In this document: positions 18,568 to 27,420 of the stretch, piece by piece
How positions within the stretch are numbered: position 1 is the first letter of the stretch
How the letters are laid out: each line of letters opens with the position of its first letter
DNA from: Hoskinsella mucinilytica
GTDB lineage: Bacteria > Bacillota_I > Bacilli_A > Erysipelotrichales > Erysipelotrichaceae
Direction of reading: 5' to 3'
NCBI RefSeq assembly: GCF_045223415.1
Contig: NZ_JBEQZJ010000018.1
Coordinates: 10,332 to 74,331 of the forward strand
Length of the DNA stretch: 64,000 nucleotides
Translations under genes and position numbers: made by a program
The notes under the pieces: generated by a model
Database searches by the model: none
Told to the model about the DNA's origin: nothing
The model's input: the letters and a program-made list of their open reading frames with translations, nothing else

Positions 18568-18665
18568 GAATATTATAAAAGAATTGGGGTATCTTATAAA
18601 AAACATATGCAACTGGATATGTTTCATGATAAACTAAAAGAAGAGCGGTGAAAGGAGAAAATGAA

Positions 18666-19103
18666 ATGGAGAAATATGAAATTAGGCGAGTCAGTGAAGA
18701 TGACTATCATTCGATTCATGCGTTGAACGGGCAATTAGGGTATGAATACGATGAAGAAAAGGTAAAAGAACGTATCTTGAATCTATTGGAAACAGGAACC
18801 GATATCATCAGTGTTTTAGAAATTGACAATAAGGTGGTAGGGTATATTCATGGTATTCCATATAATACGCTTTATGCGGATAATTTAATTAACATGGTAG
18901 CTATCGTATTTTCAAAAGATGATGATATAGAGAGTAAGTATATGAGAGAATTATTTTTTGAATTTGAAAAAAGAGTGAAGAAAAATGGCTATCATGGAAT
19001 TCGTCTGACTGCCGATGTGGAGCGTGATATGTTACATGGGTTCTTGCTTGAAAATGGCTTTGAGAATAAGCGAGATCTAAAGCATTATATTAAATATTTT
19101 TAA
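18666..19103 (+). CDS. GNAT-family N-acetyltransferase
   Basis: A 145-residue protein of the GNAT fold: an N-terminal YEIRRVSEDDYHSIHALNGQLGY helix-strand region, the central VVGYIHGI strand, and the C-terminal GIRLTADVERDMLHGFLLENGF stretch typical of the acetyl-CoA-binding half. AAAGGAG at 18651-18657 favours ATG 18666. The acceptor is unknown; the family acetylates amino groups of small molecules or proteins. It is a single gene with its own terminator. Confidence 0.8.
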   Translation: MEKYEIRRVSEDDYHSIHALNGQLGYEYDEEKVKERILNLLETGTDIISVLEIDNKVVGYIHGIPYNTLYADNLINMVAIVFSKDDDIESKYMRELFFEFEKRVKKNGYHGIRLTADVERDMLHGFLLENGFENKRDLKHYIKYF

Positions 19104-19108
19104 ATGTA

Positions 19109-19137
19109 AAAGGTTGTCAAAAAGGCAATCTTTTTTT
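19109..19137 (+). terminator. Intrinsic terminator after the GNAT gene
   Basis: AAAGGTTGTC pairs imperfectly with GGCAATCTTT, followed by a run of seven T residues. Confidence 0.8.
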
Positions 19138-19236
19138 CTATCATGAAATCTTTAGAAAATCTTTCGTTTTCCTACAATAAATTCTCAATATCTTTCCCTT
19201 ATAATGATGATAGATGAACAAAAGGAGAGATATCTT

Positions 19237-19389
19237 ATGGCACAAAATATTAAAAAAAGAACCATCCTTGGCATCGCAACGTTAATCGGCTTCTTTGCAG
19301 GGATGCGTCTTTATGCTCAGGAAAGAAGAAAACTAATAGAGGAGAAAGAGAGAGAACGAGAAAAACGTTGGTCCGCAATGGGATTATAA
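19237..19389 (+). CDS. 50-residue single-TM small protein
   Basis: This tiny protein has a basic N-terminus, one membrane helix (about residues 9-26) and a tail of alternating glutamate, arginine and lysine. AAAGGAG sits 8 bases before ATG 19237, so the longer in-frame ATG at 19204 is unlikely. A very similar layout appears in the next gene at 19509, with a basic start, a G-rich helix, and an EREKR/REEERK-type tail. The two may be paralogues. No function is known to me. Confidence 0.65.
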   Translation: MAQNIKKRTILGIATLIGFFAGMRLYAQERRKLIEEKEREREKRWSAMGL

Positions 19390-19508
19390 GAGAAAACTAG
19401 AAAACTTAAGAAAGAATTCATAATTTATACATAATTCTTTGACACTTTTTGAACACCTTTGATGTATAATAACAGTATCAATGCTAAGAATAGATCGGAG
19501 GAGTTCTT

Positions 19509-19667
19509 ATGGAAGGAAAAAAAGTAAAAAAAGCAATCATTGGAGGAATCGCTACATGTGTTGGTGTATTCGGGGGCGCTAAACTGTATATGAATAAAAA
19601 GAAAGAAAAAGCAATATTAAGAGAAGAAGAACGTAAACAAGTATTAGAGGATACTGGAAAAGAATGA
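19509..19667 (+). CDS. 52-residue single-TM small protein
   Basis: Translation from ATG 19509 gives a protein starting MEGKKVKKAIIGG, a glycine-rich helix to about residue 27, and a charged tail ending EDTGKE. GGAGGAG lies 8 bases upstream, and a TATAAT-like -10 occurs near 19466, so it probably has its own promoter. A strong terminator begins at its stop codon. It resembles the 50-residue protein just upstream in layout. Confidence 0.65.
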   Translation: MEGKKVKKAIIGGIATCVGVFGGAKLYMNKKKEKAILREEERKQVLEDTGKE

Positions 19668-19709
19668 AAAGGATGAAAGAGGATCGTTATAGATCATTTC
19701 ATCCTTTTT
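19667..19709 (+). terminator. Strong intrinsic terminator
   Basis: AAAAGGATGAAA pairs with TTTCATCCTTTT, with an inner GATC/GATC stem and a T-run. It overlaps the stop codon of the small-protein gene at 19509. Confidence 0.92.
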
Positions 19710-19785
19710 ATTAGAATTTTACGAATGTTGCAGGTGCTCTACATTGGTTTAAGAATATTGATAAATTCTTTTTAAGTTATTGATA

Positions 19786-21048
19786 TCAGTTAGCTTTCTT
19801 TTTTAATTCCGCAAGATGATTCGTTCGTTTGACACTTCGAAGCTTATCTAGGTTTTGTGCCAAAGTTTTTTCATATGATGAATTGGTTTGTGGCTGATAG
19901 AATCTTTCATTTTTTAAACGATCCGGTAGATATTGAATTCTTGACCAGATATCAGGTCTATCATAATCATATTGATCTTGTTCTTTCATATTCACAGGTG
20001 TGAATTTCAAGTAATCCGGTACGCTATAAGAGGTTCTTTTGATAATTTGCATGACCCGATCGATGGACTGTTCCGCACTCTTTGATTTTGGGGATAGTGT
20101 AACATCAATGACAGCCATCGCAAGAGGAATTCTTCCTTCAGGAAAGCCTACCCTTTTTGCTGCATCAATTGCCTGTACACATCGTGCTACAGCAGCAGGA
20201 TTACCTAATCCGACATCTTCATAAGCGGTTACTAACAATCTTCGCTCAATGCTATCCATATCATTTGCTTCGATCATGATTCCTAGATAATATAATGCAG
20301 CATCCACATCACTGCCTCGAATGGATTTTTGAAAACCGCTTAACACATCATAATAGCCATCTCCATCGCTATCCATGCTCATATTCGGTATTTGAGAATA
20401 TTGAGAAACAAGATCTTTTGTGATAACGCCATCACTTGCGATTGTGACGATTTCTAATATATTTAATGCATAACGAATATCTCCATTGCTATGTCTGGAG
20501 ATGATATGTAATGCATCATCTTCAATGGTAACACTGTTATTCAGACCATCAGGATGTTGGATTGCTTTTTTTAATGCTTGTTCAATATCCTCTTGTTTTG
20601 CCTGTTTGATTTCAAATAGGTGGCATCTGGAACGTATAGCAGGATTGATTGCATGAAGTGGATTGCTTGTAGTTGCGCCGATTAAGGTGATGTTTCCATT
20701 TTCAACATGTGGTAATAAAAGATCCTGTTTATCTTTATTCAGTCGATGAACCTCATCTATGATAACAACCAGACCTTCATAAAACTTAGCTTCTTGAAAT
20801 ATGGTTTCTAAATCTTTTTTATTACCGGTTACCGCATTAAATAAACGATAAGGCATTCCTAATTCATTTGCCAGTACCATTGCCAATGTAGTTTTACCGG
20901 TACCGGGAGGACCATAGAAAATCATTGAAAATAAGCGTTTTGCGTCTAAACATTTTCTTAAAACCTTACCTTCTCCAATTAGATGCTGTTGTCCTATAAT
21001 ATCATCAAGATGCGTTGGTCGCATTCGAAAAGCCAATGGTTGTTTCAT
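19786..21048 (-). CDS. rarA: Replication-associated recombination protein RarA (MgsA)
   Basis: A 420-residue clamp-loader-like AAA+ ATPase that acts at stalled replication forks. It opens with RPTHLDDIIGQQHLIGEG, has Walker A GPPGTGKTTLAMV near residue 47, Walker B VVIIDEVHRLNKDKQD near residue 95 and sensor 1 GATTSNP. The C-terminal tetramerisation part contains the family's DVDAALYYLGIM and ARCVQAIDAAKRVGFPEGRIPLA stretches. Length fits the family (420-440). It is a single gene on the minus strand. Confidence 0.96.
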   Translation of the reverse strand: MKQPLAFRMRPTHLDDIIGQQHLIGEGKVLRKCLDAKRLFSMIFYGPPGTGKTTLAMVLANELGMPYRLFNAVTGNKKDLETIFQEAKFYEGLVVIIDEVHRLNKDKQDLLLPHVENGNITLIGATTSNPLHAINPAIRSRCHLFEIKQAKQEDIEQALKKAIQHPDGLNNSVTIEDDALHIISRHSNGDIRYALNILEIVTIASDGVITKDLVSQYSQIPNMSMDSDGDGYYDVLSGFQKSIRGSDVDAALYYLGIMIEANDMDSIERRLLVTAYEDVGLGNPAAVARCVQAIDAAKRVGFPEGRIPLAMAVIDVTLSPKSKSAEQSIDRVMQIIKRTSYSVPDYLKFTPVNMKEQDQYDYDRPDIWSRIQYLPDRLKNERFYQPQTNSSYEKTLAQNLDKLRSVKRTNHLAELKKKAN

Positions 21049-21060
21049 GTCATCACTCCT

Positions 21061-21390
21061 TGTTTATTTATTTTACCATAATTATGTAAGAACTACCCCT
21101 TAACAGTCAAATTTCTTTATTCTTATGATTATTTAGTAAGCTAGATTGGCTGTTAATAATGTAGCAAAAGAGAATACAAAATTGGTGAATAAGGTTTATA
21201 TAACAACGAGTTTCTTTACTTCTATTATTCTGATATAACATCATTTTAGAAGCTTATTTTAGATAGTTTTCAGCCTTATGTGATAGCATCTTTATCTTAA
21301 TAAAGAGTCACACGAATATAACATGAAACAAAGCTTGAAATATCTGTTTTATTCGCAGCAATTAATTATTACTATATTCTCAATTTCAAG
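21061..21390. other. Intergenic stretch without a recognised gene
   Basis: This AT-rich gap holds the upstream region of rarA (minus) and of the ICMT/GH3/HD-GYP operon (plus). I see no coding frame, RNA structure or repeat that I can support in it. Confidence 0.5.
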
Positions 21391-21418
21391 TTACTTTTGA
21401 TAAAATTTATATTATAAT
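21391..21418 (+). promoter_or_regulatory. Possible sigma-A promoter of the ICMT-GH3-HD-GYP operon
   Basis: TATAAT at 21413-21418 is a perfect -10. The best -35 is TTACTT at 21391 with 16-base spacing, which is weak. The start codon lies 30 bases downstream. Confidence 0.45.
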
Positions 21419-21447
21419 GATGATATGCGTAATAGGAAGTGGTAATA

Positions 21448-21999
21448 ATGCTCGTAATGATAGGATGTTTATCGTTTGTGATTATGATGTTGAATGATAT
21501 CAATCAAATTTTTAATCAATACAAGATAGGGAAATATGCATTTGCTATAGGGTGTATCTTATTAGGAATGGTAACTATTATGATGATAATAAAAGCCGAT
21601 TTCTCTATTGAAAATACCGGGGCTCTGCAATGGTGTTTACTAATGATGAGCATAGGATCCTTTGTACTATTAATATATACCTTATTTTTCGCATTACCTT
21701 TTAAAGGAACCTATATAGAACAAGATCAATTAAAAGTTTATGATAAAGGTGTATATGCATTATGTCGCCATCCGGGAGTATTATGGTTGTTCTTCTTTTA
21801 TTGGTTTCTTTCTCTATTTTTGTCATCAAGTGAACTCAGGACAGCTGCTGTTATGTTTTCGCTAATGAATTTTATATATGCATATCTTCAGGATAAACTG
21901 ATATTTCCACGAACTTTGGCAGGATATGATGAATACCAGAAATCGGTACCTTTTTTAATCCCGACACTGACATCATGCAAGCAATGCCTTAGAAAGTGA
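21448..21999 (+). CDS. Isoprenylcysteine carboxyl methyltransferase-like membrane protein
   Basis: A 183-residue protein with about five membrane helices. Near residue 105 it has GVYALCRHPGVLW, the histidine-proline signature of the ICMT/PEMT methyltransferase group. Near the end it has FPRTLAGYDEYQKSVPFLIP, matching the family's EEYxxYxxxVPxxIP motif. These enzymes use S-adenosylmethionine to methylate lipids, isoprenoid thiols or small acids at the membrane. AGGAAG supports ATG 21448 over the GTG at 21439. The next gene, 15 bases on, encodes a GH3-type enzyme, so the two may modify the same compound. Confidence 0.7.
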   Translation: MLVMIGCLSFVIMMLNDINQIFNQYKIGKYAFAIGCILLGMVTIMMIIKADFSIENTGALQWCLLMMSIGSFVLLIYTLFFALPFKGTYIEQDQLKVYDKGVYALCRHPGVLWLFFFYWFLSLFLSSSELRTAAVMFSLMNFIYAYLQDKLIFPRTLAGYDEYQKSVPFLIPTLTSCKQCLRK

Positions 22000-22014
22000 A
22001 GGAAAGGAGAGCGT

Positions 22015-23631
22015 ATGCAATTTGAGGAGCTTTTGAGAAAGAAAAAGTATAGAGAAATCTGGGAAGAATATTGTGGGTTTCTTGATTTGAGTATGGAAGA
22101 ATATATGAAGATTCAGTTTCGTTTATTGAAAGAACAAATGGATCAGTGGTTGATGTCTCCATTAGGAAAAAGCATTATGAAAGGTAGAATTCTGCATGAC
22201 TTTGATGACTTTCGTCAAGTAGTGCCATTAACAACGTATGAAGATTATGCAGATATTTTACTAGCAAAAAGAGAAGAGGATCTATGTGAAAAACCGGTGA
22301 CATGGATAGAAACCACATGGGAAGCAGGCAGACATCCTATAAAATGTGCACCTTATACAAGAGAAATGCTAGATGTGTTTAAAAGCAACATGTTATCCTG
22401 TTTGATATTAGCAGGAAGTCAAGCAAAATATGATGTGAGCATACGTCCACATGATAAAACGTTATATGGGGTAGCTTCTTTGCCTTATGCAACAGGATTA
22501 TTACCAATCTTGGTCAAAGAAGAATTAACATTGGATATCCTACCACCAGTTGAACAAGCTGAAAAGCTTAGTTTCAAAGAACGAAATGTATTAGGATTTA
22601 AAATGGGTGTAAAACAAGGAATCGATATCTTTTTTGCTTTAAGTTCTGTAGCTTACTACATAAGTATGGCATTTTCTCAAGTGCAAGGAATGTCATCAGG
22701 AAAATCAAAATCAGGAAGTATGAAACCTAAAATGGCATATCGCCTAATGAAAGCAAATTATACTGCAAAAAAAGAAAATCGTGACATATTACCGAGAGAT
22801 GTTTTCCATATGAAATGCTTTCTATGTGCAGGAACAGATAGTCATATGTACAAACCAGTATTAGAGAAGTTATGGGGAAAACGCCCGCATGAGATTTTTG
22901 CGGGGACAGAACCTACCTGTATTGCAAGTGAAAATTGGAGTCGTAATGGAATGTATTTTTTTCCGGATGCTTGTTTTTATGAATTTATGCCAATTGAAGA
23001 AGCCAATCATATGAGAGAAAATCCTTTATATCAACCAAAAACATACTTGATGGATGAAGTGGTTGCTCATGAAGAATATGAGTTGGTAGTAACGGTGTTT
23101 AAAGGTGGAGCCTTTGCTCGTTATATGACCAAAGATCGTTATCGATGTATTGCCACTAGAGATAGTGAAGATCACATACAATTGCCTAGATTTACCTATA
23201 TTGATCGCTCTTTGGATATCATTGATATTGCCGGCTTCACAAGAATCAGTGAAAAAACAATTGAAGATGTTATTAAGATGAGTAAACTAGCTATTAAGCA
23301 ATGGGTGGCAGTGAAAGAATATGATGATTTTAAACCATATTTGCATTTGATCATTGAAATGGAGAAAGAAAGCATTTGTAAAGACGCAATACATAAGAAA
23401 GTATTAAAAGAACATTTACAAATCTACTTTACTTATTTTGATAATGATTATGAAGATTTACAAACAATGTTGGGAATAGACCCACTGAAAATCACCATTG
23501 TCCGTTGTCAAACATTTGAATTATATGAACAATTATACGAAAAGAAATTAGTGAAAATGAATCCATCAAGACATTGCATTCAAGATTTATTAGCATTGAG
23601 TTCACCTAAGAAAAGAGGAGACCAATTATGA
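22015..23631 (+). CDS. GH3-family acyl-adenylate/amido synthetase
   Basis: This 538-residue protein fits the GH3 family, best known from plant enzymes that join amino acids to auxin or jasmonate through an acyl-adenylate. It has the N-terminal helical region with SPLGKSIMKG and VPLTTYEDY, the central GTEPTCIASENWSRNGMYFF adenylation stretch near residue 300, and the YELVVTVFKGGAFARYMTKD strand pair. Bacterial members are little studied. It is flanked by a methyltransferase-like gene and, with an ATGA overlap, by a cyclic-di-GMP-type sensor. The substrate acid and amine are unknown. Confidence 0.8.
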   Translation: MQFEELLRKKKYREIWEEYCGFLDLSMEEYMKIQFRLLKEQMDQWLMSPLGKSIMKGRILHDFDDFRQVVPLTTYEDYADILLAKREEDLCEKPVTWIETTWEAGRHPIKCAPYTREMLDVFKSNMLSCLILAGSQAKYDVSIRPHDKTLYGVASLPYATGLLPILVKEELTLDILPPVEQAEKLSFKERNVLGFKMGVKQGIDIFFALSSVAYYISMAFSQVQGMSSGKSKSGSMKPKMAYRLMKANYTAKKENRDILPRDVFHMKCFLCAGTDSHMYKPVLEKLWGKRPHEIFAGTEPTCIASENWSRNGMYFFPDACFYEFMPIEEANHMRENPLYQPKTYLMDEVVAHEEYELVVTVFKGGAFARYMTKDRYRCIATRDSEDHIQLPRFTYIDRSLDIIDIAGFTRISEKTIEDVIKMSKLAIKQWVAVKEYDDFKPYLHLIIEMEKESICKDAIHKKVLKEHLQIYFTYFDNDYEDLQTMLGIDPLKITIVRCQTFELYEQLYEKKLVKMNPSRHCIQDLLALSSPKKRGDQL

Positions 23632-26120
23632 CTTTAACTATGGTTCCCGGGATTGCTTTGTTTTTCTATACGATTTTATTTTTGGCATTAACAGCCGCTA
23701 AGAAAAATAAATTAATATATATCTTTCAAATAATGATTTTCTTCTTTATTTTATGGACTGCCGGTTCTGTTATGATGCGTTCCAATATGTTTCCAAGTGT
23801 GATTTTTTGGTGTAAAGTGTCTATCTTCGGTATGTTTGGAATTCCGATGTTGTATTATGAGTTTATCTGTACTTTTGTAAACGATAAAGGATATTTCCGT
23901 AAATATATATTTTTGATCTTGTTCATTATTTGTGAATTGTTATTGCTATCAGATTTACTAATACAGCAACCACAATTGGTAGAAATCGATGGAATGAGGA
24001 CCTTTAGTTTTGAACCAACTATTTGGATATCAATTCCTATCATCTATGTATTATTTGTTGCTATTACTGTATTACAAAAGATCGTAAAAAGTATTTTTCA
24101 AAAAGGATCTCAGCTACAAGACTTTCTACCACTAATAGCAGGTATCTGTATTTTAACATTAGGGACACTTGCATCTACTATACCGGCAATAGGAAAATAT
24201 CCAATTGATACTTGTAGTGGAATCATCAATGCGATTTGTTTGTTTTATATTTTATACAATAAACGTTTGATCAAGATGACACTGGTGATTTCAAGAGGTA
24301 CAGCTTATGTATTAACATGTGCAGTAGTATTATTGTTTTCTATGAACTTTATTCAACCAATTGAATCCTTTCTAGATCATGTATTTCCTTTCTTAAATGG
24401 ATATAATACAACTTTAGTTGTTTTATTATTTTCTTTGATTACAAGCGTCGTATTCTTTTCAATAAAGCGGTTTATTGACTTATTATTTGTGAAAGAAGAT
24501 CAGAAGAAAGCAAATCTTCTAAGAAGTTATAGTTCTTGTATCGCTAGTTATCTTGATTTAAAAGAAATTTGTAAAGAATTGGTCTCTGTTGTAAAAGAAG
24601 ACATTGAAGGTGTGAATGTGTACCTTTGTTTATTAAATGAAGAGGAACATTCCTATGAAATGGTGTACTCTTCCAATACCCTAAATCGTCAAGTTTTAAA
24701 TATATCTATACAGAATCCTTGTGTTGTGTTTTTGAAACAGACGAAGAAAAGTGTATCTTTAAGGACATTTCAACGTAGTGTATGGTATAAATCAATGTGG
24801 GAAAAAGAAAAAAGAGTTTTCAATGATTTACATATTGATTGTTTTGTTCCTTTGATTGTGGAAAATGAATTGATTGGTATGATCGTTTTATCACAAAAAC
24901 CAAAACCATATACGTTAAATGATTTAATATTTTTAGATAGCGTCGCAAGTATCAGTGCAATCGCAATTAAAAATGCATATTTATATCAAAGTGTATATGA
25001 AAAGGCAAGCAGTGATCATTTAACAGGACTTTTGAATAGAGAATTTTTCTTTCAAGAATTAGAAAAGAAATTTCTAGAAGAAAACGAAACGATTGCCTTA
25101 GCCATCTTAAATATTGATGATTTTTCATTATATAATGAATTATATGGAAGAGATCAAGCAGATATCGCACTTCAACAAATTGCATCTGTTTTAAAATCAT
25201 CTTGGAAGGATGAAAATAGTGTCCTTGCAAGATATAGTGGGAAAGAATTCGCCATCTTGTGTACTAATATGGATATTATAAAAGTGAAACGAATGCTTCA
25301 AATGGTAATCGATCAAATGCAAAAACAAATTGATATGAATCAAGGGAAGTGGAAAAGAGTATTGACATTTAGTATAGGGATTTGTATTTATCCCTATGCT
25401 GCTGAAAATGAAAAAGAGTTGATCAGCAATACAGAAATGGCCGTATTTACTGCAAAGCAAAATGGAAAAAATCGTATGGTAGTTTATACCATGGAAGAAA
25501 TTGTTCAAAACAATACAAAAGTTAATGAAGATACACGTCAAGTATATGCACAATATGCACCTACGATATCAGCATTAACTGCAGCCATTGATATGAAAGA
25601 TCGTTATACCTTTCAACATAGTGCAAATGTTTCTCAATATGCGATGATATTAGCACAAGCGTATGGATTGAATGCAGAACATGTAGAATTGATAAGAGAA
25701 GCAGCCTTATTACATGATATTGGAAAAATCGGTATTCCGGAAGATATTTTAAATAAGCCAGGAAAATTGACGGACGATGAATATCGTATGATACAAACAC
25801 ATGTCGAAAAATCAATATCCATTATTCGTCATTTACCAAGTTTGGATTATGTAATTCCTGCTGTATTAGGTCATCATGAACGATGGGATGGAAAGGGTTA
25901 TCCTAGAGGATTAAAGCGTGATGAAAATCCAATTGCGGCTAGATGTATTTGTATTGCAGATACCTTTGATGCGATGACAACAAAGCGAAGTTATCGTGAT
26001 CCTTTGCCTTTGGAGATTGCAGTTGAGGAAATAAAAAAAGGAGCAAATACTCAATTTGATCCTAAATTAGCAAATTTATTTGTAGAGTTAATACAGAATG
26101 GAAGCATAACGATTCTTTAA
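23628..26120 (+). CDS. Membrane GAF/degenerate-GGDEF/HD-GYP signalling protein
   Basis: An 830-residue protein. Residues 1-280 contain about eight hydrophobic helices of the histidine-kinase 7TM sensor type, then a GAF domain (about 310-450), a GGDEF-like domain (about 460-620) and an HD-GYP phosphodiesterase (about 645-820). The GGDEF motif reads SGKEF, so cyclase activity is unlikely. The HD-GYP site is intact (HDIGKIGIPEDILNKPG, HHERWDGKGYP). The protein probably degrades cyclic-di-GMP or a related dinucleotide in response to a membrane signal. It is translationally coupled to the GH3 gene. Confidence 0.88.
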   Translation: MTLTMVPGIALFFYTILFLALTAAKKNKLIYIFQIMIFFFILWTAGSVMMRSNMFPSVIFWCKVSIFGMFGIPMLYYEFICTFVNDKGYFRKYIFLILFIICELLLLSDLLIQQPQLVEIDGMRTFSFEPTIWISIPIIYVLFVAITVLQKIVKSIFQKGSQLQDFLPLIAGICILTLGTLASTIPAIGKYPIDTCSGIINAICLFYILYNKRLIKMTLVISRGTAYVLTCAVVLLFSMNFIQPIESFLDHVFPFLNGYNTTLVVLLFSLITSVVFFSIKRFIDLLFVKEDQKKANLLRSYSSCIASYLDLKEICKELVSVVKEDIEGVNVYLCLLNEEEHSYEMVYSSNTLNRQVLNISIQNPCVVFLKQTKKSVSLRTFQRSVWYKSMWEKEKRVFNDLHIDCFVPLIVENELIGMIVLSQKPKPYTLNDLIFLDSVASISAIAIKNAYLYQSVYEKASSDHLTGLLNREFFFQELEKKFLEENETIALAILNIDDFSLYNELYGRDQADIALQQIASVLKSSWKDENSVLARYSGKEFAILCTNMDIIKVKRMLQMVIDQMQKQIDMNQGKWKRVLTFSIGICIYPYAAENEKELISNTEMAVFTAKQNGKNRMVVYTMEEIVQNNTKVNEDTRQVYAQYAPTISALTAAIDMKDRYTFQHSANVSQYAMILAQAYGLNAEHVELIREAALLHDIGKIGIPEDILNKPGKLTDDEYRMIQTHVEKSISIIRHLPSLDYVIPAVLGHHERWDGKGYPRGLKRDENPIAARCICIADTFDAMTTKRSYRDPLPLEIAVEEIKKGANTQFDPKLANLFVELIQNGSITIL

Positions 26121-26127
26121 GCGTAAG

Positions 26128-26155
26128 AAAAGGGACTGTTAGATGGTCCCTTTTT
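26128..26155 (+). terminator. Intrinsic terminator of the GH3/HD-GYP operon
   Basis: AAAGGGAC pairs with GTCCCTTT around a short loop, followed by T residues, just after the stop codon at 26120. Confidence 0.9.
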
Positions 26156-26225
26156 AGAAAACAAATGTTGATGAAATGGTTTCTTCCTCATTGACTAAGA
26201 CAATTTGCACAAGCTTAAAAGTAAT
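26154..26225 (-). pseudogene. Remnant of the C-terminal end of a DeoR-type regulator
   Basis: Read on the minus strand, this stretch encodes FKLVQIVLVNEEETIS, closely matching FKLEHIILVNEEESQN at the end of the intact DeoR regulator at 27546-28310. The DNA also matches over TTTCTTCCTCATTGAC (plus strand, 26178-26193). Upstream on the minus strand the similarity stops within about 10 residues, so only the tail survives. It shows that a second copy of this regulator once stood here. Confidence 0.65.
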
Positions 26226-26226
26226 C

Positions 26227-26255
26227 TTGAAAGGGATATGCTAAAATAATATAAT
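26227..26255 (+). promoter_or_regulatory. Sigma-A promoter of the PPOX flavoprotein gene
   Basis: TTGAAA at 26227-26232 and TATAAT at 26250-26255 are separated by 17 bases, 26 bases before the start codon. Confidence 0.75.
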
Positions 26256-26281
26256 CGAAAGAAAAAAGGGAGGATGTAGCG

Positions 26282-26746
26282 ATGTATCCGGAAATGAGAA
26301 GAAAGAAGCAACAATTATCAGAAGATGCTTGTATAGAAATTTTGAAAAAAGGAAAAACGGGTATTTTAGGTGTATCAACTGAAAAACATCCATCGTTAAC
26401 ACCATTAAATTTTGTTTACGAGGATCATCATATTTATTTTCATTGTGCAAAGACTGGATTTAAGTTAGAAGCGATAGAAAAAAATCCTGAAGTTACTTTT
26501 TGTGTTATATGCAAGGATGAGGTAAAACCTGAAGAATATTCTACTAGTTATGAAAGTGTAATGGCATATGGAAACGCTCATTCTTTGATGAATGAGGATG
26601 AAAAAAGAAAAGCTTTAAGAATGTTAATACATAAATATTGTGAAGTAGATGACGAACAAGCAGATTCAGAGATTGATAAAGAAATATCAGTTACTTGTGT
26701 CATCGATATTGCATTAGATCATGTAATCGGGAAGTTTCATTTATAG
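26282..26746 (+). CDS. Pyridoxamine 5'-phosphate oxidase-fold flavoprotein, NimA-like
   Basis: A 154-residue protein with the split-barrel FMN-binding fold. It starts with MRRKKQQLSEDACIEIL, followed by the strand pair GILGVSTEKHPSLTPLNFVYED and IYFHCAKTGFKLEAIEKNPEVTFCV. This is the pattern of NimA-like nitroreductase or FMN-binding proteins linked to 5-nitroimidazole tolerance. The real substrate is not predictable. GGAGG lies 8 bases before the ATG. It is a single gene with its own promoter, converging on mntP. Confidence 0.83.
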   Translation: MYPEMRRKKQQLSEDACIEILKKGKTGILGVSTEKHPSLTPLNFVYEDHHIYFHCAKTGFKLEAIEKNPEVTFCVICKDEVKPEEYSTSYESVMAYGNAHSLMNEDEKRKALRMLIHKYCEVDDEQADSEIDKEISVTCVIDIALDHVIGKFHL

Positions 26747-26759
26747 AATTTACTAATAT

Positions 26760-26786
26760 AAAAAGATATCTTTGTGATATCTTTTT
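26760..26786 (+). terminator. Bidirectional intrinsic terminator between converging genes
   Basis: AAAAGATATC and GATATCTTTT form a perfect 10-bp stem with a 5-base loop and T-runs on both sides. It serves the PPOX gene and mntP. Confidence 0.9.
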
Positions 26787-26795
26787 AGTTGATTC

Positions 26796-27356
26796 TTATA
26801 AAAATAAATGTTCGATTAATATCTTAGTTCCGATTCCTATCAATATGATACCACCTAAAAGTCCAGCATATTTTTCCAACATACCACCTAATCGATTACC
26901 GGTATAAACGGCGATAAAACTTAAGATGAAGGTTGTTATACCTATGATTGATATTGCCAGTAAGATATTAACTTGAAGAAATGCAAAACTAATACCGACT
27001 GCTAATGCATCAATAGAAGTCGCAATCGCTAAAATCGTAATGGTAGACAAGGTTAAGGAAGCATTATCTTTTTCCTCATCACCATGCATGGCTTCTCGTA
27101 TCATATTTAATCCTATGATTCCCAATAAGCCAAAAGCGGTCCAATGATCAACACTGGAAATCAGTTCTTGAAAATAACTACCGATCCACCATCCTATGAC
27201 AGGCATCATTGCTTGAAAAAAACCAAAGAATAATGCAAGAACCAGGGCATATTTAAGAACCTCTTGTTTTTTCATTGTCATTCCTTTGGCGATACTGACT
27301 GCGAAAGCATCCATACTAAGACCAACACTAAGCATAAAAATCGAAATAATACTCAT
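26796..27356 (-). CDS. mntP: Manganese efflux pump MntP
   Basis: A 186-residue, six-helix exporter with the paired aspartate motifs of the family, LSVGLSMDAFAVSIAKGM near residue 8 and ATSIDALAVGISFA near residue 115. It expels excess Mn2+ across the membrane. GGAGG lies 8 bases before ATG 27356, so the longer frame to 27407, which would run into the leader hairpin, is rejected. The leader carries a yybP-ykoY riboswitch with a terminator, so expression should rise when Mn2+ is plentiful. A distant relative, the YtaF-like protein, is at 16086. Confidence 0.95.
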   Translation of the reverse strand: MSIISIFMLSVGLSMDAFAVSIAKGMTMKKQEVLKYALVLALFFGFFQAMMPVIGWWIGSYFQELISSVDHWTAFGLLGIIGLNMIREAMHGDEEKDNASLTLSTITILAIATSIDALAVGISFAFLQVNILLAISIIGITTFILSFIAVYTGNRLGGMLEKYAGLLGGIILIGIGTKILIEHLFL

Positions 27357-27374
27357 AATTTTATCCTCCATAAC

Positions 27375-27420
27375 AAAAGAAAACGAGACATTACGTGAAA
27401 AATCCACGCATCAGTCTCGT
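27375..27420 (-). terminator. Riboswitch-controlled leader terminator of mntP
   Basis: On the minus strand ACGAGAC pairs with GTCTCGT, with an inner CGTG/CACG stem, followed by a T-rich tail. Its 5' arm is the 3' strand of the riboswitch, so metal binding should prevent its formation. Confidence 0.85.

Noticed and set aside
24967..25553. Minus-strand open frames inside the HD-GYP gene.
   Set aside because: They lie opposite an intact 830-residue gene and have no protein-like motif or ribosome site.
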